Source of the DNA: an uncultured Corynebacterium sp.
GTDB taxonomy: Bacteria > Actinomycetota > Actinomycetes > Mycobacteriales > Mycobacteriaceae
Direction: 5' to 3'
NCBI GenBank assembly: GCA_946220775.1
Contig: CAMIFC010000057.1
Span: 1 to 6,612 of the forward strand
Length of the DNA stretch: 6,612 bases
The notes beneath the pieces were generated by a model. It ran no database searches. It saw only the letters and a program-made list of their open reading frames with translations, and was not told the DNA's origin. Numbering within the stretch: position 1 is the first letter of the stretch; every line of letters begins with the position of its first letter. Position numbers and translations under genes: made by a program. This document shows positions 1 through 5,075 of the stretch, in pieces.

Positions 1-300
1 AGACTCGGGGCCATAAAAGGCAAAGGATAGGGGGTAGGGGGTAGGAGAGTGGTCGAGGTTCGGCAGCGGGATCGAAAAAGGCGTGTGGAGAGAAACAAGC
101 CTCGGCCATCAAGGGGGTAGGATCGCTCAGAAACCGCAGGAGCTAGCAGCCGCCTACATGAGCTCAAGCAGCAATTGCCCGGCGGATGGGAGGGAGCTGA
201 GCGAGATGGGGCTGGCGTCCTGAAAAAGGAAGAAAAATGGGGCGCTACCTGGGGTGAAAAGCAGGGGTGGAGGGCGGGAAGCCTCCCCGAAATACTTGGG
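1..300. other. Gene-free region upstream of gyrA
   Basis: I see no recognisable gene, RNA or mobile element here. The plus strand is purine-rich, with short G-tracts at 7-10, 30-34 and 37-41; the last two lie in a 7-bp tandem repeat (TAGGGGG, 28-45). One frame is open from 38 to 223 (possible GTG start at 83 or ATG at 158), but it has no convincing ribosome binding site and its translation resembles nothing I know. A short GGAGG/CCTCC dyad (269-273 with 282-286) has no T-tract. The end of gyrB, expected upstream in this gene order, is not visible. Confidence 0.6.
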
Positions 301-328
301 TTGACGTGCTAGAATGGGTAGGTCTAAT
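301..328 (+). promoter_or_regulatory. Probable gyrA promoter region
   Basis: Two overlapping candidates are visible. The stronger is an extended -10, TGCTAGAAT (307-315), which fits the corynebacterial gnTAnaaTng pattern but lacks a clear -35. The second pairs TTGACG (301-306) with TCTAAT (323-328) across a 16-bp spacer, each five of six to the sigma-70-type consensus. Either would give a short leader of about 20-35 nt before the GTG at 355. Assignment is by consensus only. Confidence 0.55.
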
Positions 329-354
329 CCAAGTAGAAAGGTTCACTGACTCTC

Positions 355-2853
355 GTGAGCGACGATACTAACGGTGGAAATAGCCAGTTCGATCGCATCG
401 AACCAATTGACTTGCAGCAGGAGATGCAAAACAGCTACATCGATTACGCCATGAGCGTGATCGTGGGGCGTGCCCTGCCAGAAGTTAGGGATGGGCTGAA
501 GCCCGTCCACCGGCGCATTCTTTACGCCATGTTCGATAATGGTCACCGGCCGGACCGCAGCTATGTGAAGTCCGCGAAGCCAGTGGCGGAAACCATGGGT
601 AACTACCACCCCCACGGCGACTCCGCGATCTACGACACTCTGGTGCGCATGGCGCAGCCGTGGTCGATGCGCTACCCGCTGGTTGACGGCCAAGGTAACT
701 TCGGCTCCCGTGGTAACGACGGTGCCGCAGCAATGCGTTACACAGAGTGCCGCATGACTCCACTGGCGATGGAAATGGTGCGTGACATTCGCGAAGACAC
801 CGTCATTTTCCAGCCAAACTACGACGGCAAGACGACCGAACCAACGGTGCTGCCGTCCCGCGTCCCGAACCTCCTGATGAATGGTTCCGGCGGCATTGCG
901 GTGGGCATGGCGACGAACATTCCGCCACACAACCTCAACGAACTCGCCGACGCGATTTACTGGATGCTCGACAACCCCGAGGCCGAGGAAACCGAGGCAC
1001 TCGAAGCGGCAATGAGCTTCGTGAAGGGGCCGGACTTCCCAACCGCCGGCATGATCGTCGGCGAAAAGGGAATCAACGACGCCTACCGCACCGGCCGCGG
1101 CTCAATCCGTATGCGTGGCAAGGCGGACATCGAAGAGGAGGGCAACCGCCAGCTCATCGTCATCACCGAGCTGCCGTACCAGGTAAACCCAGATAACCTG
1201 GTCAGCTCCATCGCCGACCAGGTCCGCGACGGCAAGCTCAAGGGCATCTCCAAGATCGACGACGAGTCCTCCGACCGCGTGGGCATGCGCATTGTCGTGA
1301 CCTTGCGCCGCGACGCTGTGCCGCGCGTTGTGCTGAATAACCTCTACAAGCACTCGCAGCTGCAAACCAGCTTTGGCGCGAACATGCTGTCCATCGTCGA
1401 CGGCGTTCCCCGCACTCTGCGCATCGACCAGATGCTGCGGCTTTACGTTGACCATCAGATTGACGTCATTGTGCGCCGCACCAAGTTCCGCCTGAACAAG
1501 GCTGAAGAGGACGCACACATCCTGCGCGGCCTAGTCAAGGCGCTCGATACCCTCGATGAAGTCATCGCACTGATCCGAAACTCCGCGACCGTGGACATCG
1601 CCCGCGAAGGGCTGATGGATCTGCTGGACGTGGACGAGATCCAGGCGAACGCAATTCTGGCCATGCAGCTGCGCCGCCTGGCTGCCCTGGAACGCCAGAA
1701 GATCGTTGACGAACTTGCAGAACTCGAGCGCATCATTGCTGATCTGAAGGATATTCTGGCCAGCCCAGAGCGCCAGCGCGACATCGTGCGCACCGAGCTC
1801 GAAGAGATCGTGGCGAAGTACGGCGATGAACGCCGCACCCAGATCATCGCCGCAACTGGCGAAGTCACCGAAGAGGACCTGATCGCCCGCGAGAACGTGG
1901 TCGTCACCATCACCTCCACGGGCTACGCCAAGCGAACGAAGGTGGACTCCTACCGCTCACAGCGTCGTGGCGGCAAGGGTGTTCGTGGCGCCGAGCTGAA
2001 GCAAGACGACGTGGTTCGCCACTTCTTCGTCTGCTCCACACACGACACGATCATGTTCTTCACCAACATGGGCCGTGTGTACCGGCTCAAGGCCTACGAG
2101 CTGCCAGAGGCAACCCGTACGGCGCGTGGCCAGCACGTCGCCAACCTGCTGGAGTTCCAGCCGGGTGAGCAGATTGCGCAGGTCATTCAGATTCAGTCCT
2201 TCGAGGACGCGCCATACCTGGTTCTTGCGACCGCGCAGGGGCGCGTGAAGAAGTCCCGTCTGACCGACTACGCAACGGCACGTTCCTCCGGCCTGATCGC
2301 CATCAACCTCAACGAGGGGGACAAGCTGATCGGTGCCCAACTGCTTTCCGCTGAGGACGACCTGTTGCTGGTCTCCGAAGAGGGTCAGGCCATGCGCTTC
2401 ACGGCGGACGATGAGACGCTCCGTCCGATGGGCCGCGCGACGGCCGGTGTGCGCGGAATGCGCTTCCGTGGCGATGACCAACTATTGGCTATGACCGTTG
2501 TTCAGCCGGATTCCTGCTTGTTTGTTGCCACTTCTGGCGGTTATGGCAAGCGAACGCCAATGAAGGAATATCCTGCAAAGGGTCGCGGTGGTCTGGGCGT
2601 CGTAGCCTTCCGCTACGAAGAATCCCGTGGCAAGCTGATCGGCGCACTGACCGTCAGTGAGGACGATGAAATCCTCGCCATGACCTCCGCGGGCGGTGTG
2701 ATTCGTACCGAAGCTAGCCAGATCCGCGAGACCGGCCGCTCCACCATGGGCGTGCGTCTTGTCGACTTGGCTAAGGACGTCGAACTGGTTGCAGTGGACC
2801 GCAATATTGAAGAGGAGGCCGAAGAAGAGGCCGCCCAGGCGGAAGAAAAATAG
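355..2853 (+). CDS. gyrA: DNA gyrase subunit A
   Basis: Subunit A of the GyrA2GyrB2 type II topoisomerase, which introduces negative supercoils using ATP bound by GyrB. The 832 residues match the usual length. The breakage-reunion domain spans about residues 15-500. Its catalytic pair is R128-Y129 in AAMRYTE, where Y129 forms the 5'-phosphotyrosine link to cut DNA. The C-terminal DNA-wrapping beta-pinwheel (about 505-815) carries the GyrA box QRRGGKG at 536-542, and an acidic tail follows (EEEAEEEAAQAEE). The quinolone region reads G88-D-S90-A-I-Y-D94, so the two commonest resistance positions are unmutated. R119 stands where M. tuberculosis GyrA has proline (GSPGND). The GTG start is forced by an in-frame TAG at 334-336 and gives the typical MSDD opening. 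Its ribosome site (GAAAGG, 336-341) is weak and 13 nt away. It is the first gene of an apparent operon with the DUF3566 gene. Confidence 0.98.
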   Translation: MSDDTNGGNSQFDRIEPIDLQQEMQNSYIDYAMSVIVGRALPEVRDGLKPVHRRILYAMFDNGHRPDRSYVKSAKPVAETMGNYHPHGDSAIYDTLVRMAQPWSMRYPLVDGQGNFGSRGNDGAAAMRYTECRMTPLAMEMVRDIREDTVIFQPNYDGKTTEPTVLPSRVPNLLMNGSGGIAVGMATNIPPHNLNELADAIYWMLDNPEAEETEALEAAMSFVKGPDFPTAGMIVGEKGINDAYRTGRGSIRMRGKADIEEEGNRQLIVITELPYQVNPDNLVSSIADQVRDGKLKGISKIDDESSDRVGMRIVVTLRRDAVPRVVLNNLYKHSQLQTSFGANMLSIVDGVPRTLRIDQMLRLYVDHQIDVIVRRTKFRLNKAEEDAHILRGLVKALDTLDEVIALIRNSATVDIAREGLMDLLDVDEIQANAILAMQLRRLAALERQKIVDELAELERIIADLKDILASPERQRDIVRTELEEIVAKYGDERRTQIIAATGEVTEEDLIARENVVVTITSTGYAKRTKVDSYRSQRRGGKGVRGAELKQDDVVRHFFVCSTHDTIMFFTNMGRVYRLKAYELPEATRTARGQHVANLLEFQPGEQIAQVIQIQSFEDAPYLVLATAQGRVKKSRLTDYATARSSGLIAINLNEGDKLIGAQLLSAEDDLLLVSEEGQAMRFTADDETLRPMGRATAGVRGMRFRGDDQLLAMTVVQPDSCLFVATSGGYGKRTPMKEYPAKGRGGLGVVAFRYEESRGKLIGALTVSEDDEILAMTSAGGVIRTEASQIRETGRSTMGVRLVDLAKDVELVAVDRNIEEEAEEEAAQAEEK

Positions 2854-2866
2854 GAGGCAATAGCGC

Positions 2867-4240
2867 ATGGCAGCAGCTAACAAACCCGGTGAAAAGAAAG
2901 AATCGAAGGCACCGGTAGTGGAAACACAGACACCGAAGACAGCTCAAACACCGAAGGTCAAGTCCAGCTCCACCGACGCGGCCCCGGCTGCTGCGTCACC
3001 CTCTGGGGCCGCGAGTTCCAGTACGTCGTCTTCTCAGGACGCCAAGGGCGCCACGGATACCAAGGTTTCGAAGGACACCAAGGGTGAGTCGAGTGCCGCG
3101 GAAGTAGCGAACGCTAAGGGTGCCACGGATGCTAAGGGCATGACGGATGCCAAGGTGTCCAAGGTCGCCGAGGGCGGGGCTACTGGATCCCCTGGGGTTC
3201 CTGGAGCTCCAGGCGCACCTGGGAGTGCCGGTGCTGGCACTACTGGGGCCGCCAAGGCTGCCTCTGGGGCTGCTGGAGCCGCAGGAGTCGCTGGCGCCGC
3301 TGGCACCGCGGGTAGTGCTCCGGACACTGGAACCGCCGGAGTCACTAAGAAGGTTCAGGAAGCCAAGGTCGCCGAGGGGGCTAAGGAAGCGAATAGCGCG
3401 AAGGACTCCCAAAGCGCCAAGGATTCCCAACGCGGGAAGGGCGTTCAGAACGCTAAGTCCGACCAGGCTGGGCAAACTGGCCAGGCCGGCCAGGCTAACG
3501 CCGCTCGAAGCGTCCAGCCCCCTAAGACCGCCAAGGAACCCGTAGCGGCGAAACCGAGCCCTGGTACCAAGTCCAGCCCTAGTACCAAGCCTGTTACGCA
3601 AACCGATGTTGCGCGGACAGGTTCCGCGGATTCGAAGACTAAGGCAGCTGGTGGCTCCACAAAGGCCGACAAAGCGACGGCTGCTGCCAGTACTACCGCT
3701 GGGAGCAGCGGCGCCGCACGTGCCGACACTGCGCGCACCGATACCGCGCGAGCCAACGCCGCACCCGCGGACAAGGGACGGGCCGAGAACACCCGTACCG
3801 ATGTCCCACTCACCGAAACGCCGCGAGCCAACGCCGCACCCGCAGACACGCCATCAGGCGCTCGCATGGTCACTGTGAACTCCATTGACCTGAAGAGCGC
3901 TACGCGACTTGGCGCCACATTCGCTGGCGCCATGGCGGCCGTGTGGGTCGGTGTGTGGCTGCTGCTGTGGTTCGTGCTGTCTGTCGCCGGTGTGTGGGGA
4001 CGCATGAACTCGCTCATCGTGGACATCACTGGGCTGGACGCCATCTCTGGTGGAAAGTTCCTCGGCGTGATCATTGGAATCGGTCTGCTGGAGTTCGTGG
4101 TGTGGACGGCAATGTTCATGCTGTCGGCATATATCTACAACACGGCAGCCAACCTCCTGGGCGGACTGAAGCTCAACATCGGTGACGCGGGTGAAGCCGC
4201 GGCTCCGAAAAAAGCCTCCGTAAAGGTCATCAAGAAGTAA
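2867..4240 (+). CDS. DUF3566 membrane protein with long disordered N-terminus
   Basis: Residues about 334-440 match the DUF3566 transmembrane family, the gyrA-adjacent protein known as Rv0007 in M. tuberculosis; its function is not established. The domain has two hydrophobic helices (about 352-376 and 399-423), then YNTAANLLGGLKLNIGD and a lysine-rich tail. The first 333 residues are low-complexity Ala/Gly/Lys/Ser/Thr sequence, probably disordered. They include repeated AKGATD/TKVSK modules (about 60-100), collagen-like Gly-X-Y triplets (104-124 and 134-151), a KDSQ repeat (about 175-185) and two RANAAPAD copies about 25 residues apart. No signal peptide is seen; the basic N-terminus suggests a cytoplasmic location (inference). 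The start is well supported: AGGAGG (2852-2857) overlaps the gyrA stop and lies 9 nt before the ATG, which points to co-transcription and perhaps translational coupling. The family call is strong; the role is unknown. Confidence 0.88.
   Translation: MAAANKPGEKKESKAPVVETQTPKTAQTPKVKSSSTDAAPAAASPSGAASSSTSSSQDAKGATDTKVSKDTKGESSAAEVANAKGATDAKGMTDAKVSKVAEGGATGSPGVPGAPGAPGSAGAGTTGAAKAASGAAGAAGVAGAAGTAGSAPDTGTAGVTKKVQEAKVAEGAKEANSAKDSQSAKDSQRGKGVQNAKSDQAGQTGQAGQANAARSVQPPKTAKEPVAAKPSPGTKSSPSTKPVTQTDVARTGSADSKTKAAGGSTKADKATAAASTTAGSSGAARADTARTDTARANAAPADKGRAENTRTDVPLTETPRANAAPADTPSGARMVTVNSIDLKSATRLGATFAGAMAAVWVGVWLLLWFVLSVAGVWGRMNSLIVDITGLDAISGGKFLGVIIGIGLLEFVVWTAMFMLSAYIYNTAANLLGGLKLNIGDAGEAAAPKKASVKVIKK
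3176..3319 (+). repeat. Collagen-like Gly-X-Y coding tracts
   Basis: Inside the DUF3566 gene, 3176-3238 encodes seven consecutive triplets (GAT GSP GVP GAP GAP GSA GAG, residues 104-124). After a nine-residue break, 3266-3319 encodes six more (GAA GAA GVA GAA GTA GSA, residues 134-151). Only the first tract contains the prolines expected to favour a triple helix. Synonymous codons vary between triplets, so this is not a fresh DNA expansion. Confidence 0.7.
3747..3848 (+). repeat. 27-bp direct repeat pair in DUF3566 gene
   Basis: Positions 3747-3773 and 3822-3848 match at 26 of 27 bases with a 75-bp offset, a whole number of codons (25). Both copies encode RANAAPAD in frame. The near-identity suggests a recent local duplication inside the disordered segment, so length variation between strains is likely. 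Confidence 0.75.
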
Positions 4241-4247
4241 CGAAAAG

Positions 4248-4291
4248 AGAGCATGTTTAACAGGTAAGTAAACACCTCGAAAACATGCTCT
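4248..4291. terminator. Inverted repeat after the gyrA-DUF3566 operon
   Basis: A perfect 11-bp inverted repeat, AGAGCATGTTT (4248-4258) and AAACATGCTCT (4281-4291), begins 8 bases after the DUF3566 stop. Inside the 22-nt spacer a further AGGT/ACCT pair (4262-4265 with 4274-4277) could extend the hairpin across a 3x3 internal loop. No T-tract follows, so it is not a classical intrinsic terminator. It could be a non-canonical terminator, an mRNA 3'-end stabiliser or a protein-binding dyad. The position favours a transcript-end role. Confidence 0.5.
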
Positions 4292-4302
4292 GACCAGGCG
4301 AT

Positions 4303-4331
4303 TTGGTGTTATCCATGGTTCTGGATAGACT
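4303..4331 (+). promoter_or_regulatory. Probable promoter of the tRNA-Ile/tRNA-Ala unit
   Basis: TTGGTG (4303-4308) and TAGACT (4326-4331) are separated by 17 bp; the -10 fits the TANANT pattern of corynebacteria. The expected start is near 4338, only about 8 nt before the mature tRNA-Ile end. A dyad, TATCCA/TGGATA (4310-4315 with 4322-4327), lies between the two elements and touches the -10. Confidence 0.55.
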
Positions 4332-4337
4332 ATTCAC

Positions 4338-4430
4338 TGTTCGAAGGGCCTATAGCTCAGGCGGTTAGAGCGCTTTGCTGATAACGAAGAGGTCGGAGGT
4401 TCAAGTCCTCCTAGGCCCACCATTCGAACA
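4338..4430 (+). other. Leader/trailer processing helix around tRNA-Ile
   Basis: TGTTCGAA (4338-4345) immediately precedes the tRNA, and its exact reverse complement TTCGAACA (4423-4430) immediately follows the encoded CCA. In the precursor this 8-bp helix could stack on the 7-bp acceptor stem, with only the ACCA end unpaired between them. The arrangement suggests a processing or folding role; that is inference. Confidence 0.6.
4346..4422 (+). tRNA. tRNA-Ile (anticodon GAU)
   Basis: All cloverleaf parts are seen. The acceptor GGGCCTA (4346-4352) pairs with TAGGCCC (4412-4418). The D-stem is GCTC/GAGC (4355-4358 with 4368-4371). The anticodon stem CTTTG/CGAAG holds anticodon GAT at 4380-4382. 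The T-arm carries GGAGG TTCAAGT CCTCC. The discriminator is A4419 and the 3' CCA (4420-4422) is encoded in the DNA. The GAU anticodon reads AUC and AUU. Placement next to tRNA-Ala downstream of gyrA fits the known actinobacterial order. Confidence 0.97.
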
Positions 4431-4446
4431 CTACGAATGAAAATTC

Positions 4447-4519
4447 GGGGCATTAGCTCAATTGGTAGAGCATCTGCTTTGCAAGCAGAAGGTCAGGAGT
4501 TCGATTCTCCTATGCTCCA
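4447..4519 (+). tRNA. tRNA-Ala (anticodon UGC)
   Basis: The acceptor GGGGCAT (4447-4453) pairs with ATGCTCC (4512-4518) and includes the G3:U70 wobble (4449 with 4516), the identity element of alanine tRNA. The D-stem is GCTC/GAGC. The anticodon stem TCTGC/GCAGA holds anticodon TGC at 4480-4482, and the T-arm is AGGAG TTCGATT CTCCT. The discriminator is A4519. Unlike the preceding tRNA-Ile, CCA is not encoded (the next bases are CAA), so CCA-adding enzyme must complete it. It lies 24 bp behind tRNA-Ile and is probably on the same transcript. Confidence 0.97.
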
Positions 4520-4525
4520 CAAAAT

Positions 4526-4557
4526 AAACCCCCTCGCCATTGCGGTGAGGGGGTTTT
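4526..4557 (+). terminator. Intrinsic terminator of the tRNA unit
   Basis: CCCCCTCGCC (4529-4538) pairs with GGTGAGGGGG (4544-4553) around a 5-nt loop, with one G:U pair. It is followed by TTTTG and flanked by A-residues that can pair with the T-run. It begins 7 nt after tRNA-Ala and is a textbook rho-independent terminator. Confidence 0.92.
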
Positions 4558-4656
4558 GTATATACGCAAGCCATGGGGTATGAGTGTTCGCTAGCCCAGG
4601 GGCACTACATCCCATCCATGTCAGAAGATGTTCCTCGAGCGACCACTAGTAACCAA

Positions 4657-4860
4657 CTAAGCCACCAGGGCCACTGTTACCGGGATGCGGGGCATGTACC
4701 GGGATGTGGGCATGCTGTAGGCAAAACCGGTTCCGCGGAACTTAGCGTCGCGGAGGATGCGCCGTATTTCCTCCCAGCTTTCAGCATCGTCCTGCTCGAA
4801 TATGCCGCCAGCACCTGCCACATCAGTTCTAGCTCCGGCAGTCATCCGCTCACCGAGTAC
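4657..4860 (-). pseudogene. Remnant of a ring-hydroxylating dioxygenase large subunit
   Basis: The minus-strand translation, open from about 4860 with an internal ATG at 4845 and a stop at 4657, contains GGIFEQDDAESWEEIRRILR. This closely resembles the C-terminal signature (xGIFEQDDGENWEEI) of large alpha subunits of Rieske-type aromatic-ring dioxygenases. In that family the acidic pair includes the aspartate that helps bind the catalytic iron. Those proteins are about 420-470 residues; here only some 60 remain. The Rieske centre and iron-binding histidines are absent, and a premature TAG follows ALVA. Another minus frame (about 4590-4640, WSLEEHLLTWMG) may continue the relic beyond a frameshift, but this is weak. 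No beta subunit, ferredoxin or reductase gene is present. I infer a decayed gene; a short unrelated ORF is the alternative. Confidence 0.55.
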
Positions 4861-4903
4861 ACCGCGAGCAAGGCGGCCTACTGGAAGCCTAAAGCCCAGG
4901 AAC

Positions 4904-4940
4904 TGCCGATCTTCGGCAAGTAGACTCCAAAACCGGAGTC
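4904..4940. repeat. Two short adjacent dyads
   Basis: TGCCGA/TCGGCA (4904-4909 with 4913-4918, 3-nt spacer) is followed 4 nt later by GACTCC/GGAGTC (4923-4928 with 4935-4940, 6-nt spacer). The second is followed by CTTATTTG, so it could be a weak plus-strand terminator. Both also belong to the dyad series that continues to 5001. Confidence 0.5.
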
Positions 4941-4974
4941 CTTATTTGCAAAAAGCGCAACTTTTGCAAATAAG
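4941..4974. promoter_or_regulatory. Perfect 13-bp inverted repeat upstream of fic
   Basis: CTTATTTGCAAAA (4941-4953) and TTTTGCAAATAAG (4962-4974) are exact reverse complements around an 8-bp spacer. The AT-rich arms stand out from the GC-rich surroundings. The repeat sits about 100 bp before the fic start. It could be an operator for a dimeric DNA-binding protein or an RNA hairpin; no T-tract follows. The operator role is inferred. Confidence 0.6.
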
Positions 4975-5014
4975 ACCCCAGTGTTGACGTCCTTAATTAA
5001 GAAACTGTCGATTT

Positions 5015-5045
5015 TTGTCGATAAGACGATCAAAGCGGGTACCCT
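5015..5045 (+). promoter_or_regulatory. Candidate fic promoter
   Basis: TTGTCG (5015-5020) and TACCCT (5040-5045) are 19 bp apart. Their match to consensus is modest and the spacer is long. The -35 lies inside the right end of the last 51-bp repeat unit (5013-5027), so a protein bound there would block polymerase. A TTGACG at 4984-4989 has no good -10 at normal spacing. Confidence 0.33.
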
Positions 5046-5075
5046 ATTCAAGAATCAGAGAGGAGACCCCGCACA

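Larger units (their letters stand above)
4887..5027. repeat. Degenerate repeats with 51-bp period
   Basis: The 39-bp segments at 4938-4976 and 4989-5027 match at 26 of 39 positions. Both start GTCCTTA and both contain TTTTGnnnATAAGAC. A third segment, 4887-4925, matches the last at about 22 of 39, including CTG.CGAT..T.G.C. and a terminal GAC. The outer parts of each of the two clear units are themselves roughly inverted (CTTA...TAAG). A 10-bp tandem repeat (TGTCGAT at 5006-5012 and 5016-5022) and the palindrome CTTAATTAAG (4992-5001) lie in the last unit. Confidence 0.5.

Noticed and set aside
38..223. Open plus-strand frame upstream of gyrA (GTG at 83 or ATG at 158)
   Set aside because: It has at most 47 codons. 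The nearest purine-rich site (AGGAG, 138-142) is 15 nt from the ATG, and the composition is not distinctive.
601..640. Quinolone-resistance mutation in gyrA
   Set aside because: The codons give S90 and D94, the sensitive-type residues at the equivalents of E. coli S83 and D87.
343..930. 195-codon minus-strand ORF antisense to gyrA
   Set aside because: It lies wholly opposite unambiguous GyrA coding sequence and shows no recognisable domain.
2996..4119. Long minus-strand ORFs (201 and 224 codons) across the DUF3566 gene
   Set aside because: They are shadows of the GC-rich low-complexity coding sequence; the plus-strand gene has a clear start, ribosome site and conserved domain.
4573..4923. 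116-codon plus-strand ORF between the tRNA terminator and fic
   Set aside because: It has no ribosome binding site at its ATG and starts right after a strong terminator. Its translation is unlike any protein I know, and the opposite strand carries the recognisable dioxygenase-like signature.
4923..4947. Intrinsic terminator made of GACTCC/GGAGTC plus CTTATTT
   Set aside because: The stem is only 6 bp, the tract is interrupted, and no supported plus-strand gene ends here; it is kept as a dyad instead.
4887..5027. Repeat array read as a CRISPR array
   Set aside because: The units are too degenerate and only two or three in number; there is no conserved repeat with unique spacers and no cas gene.
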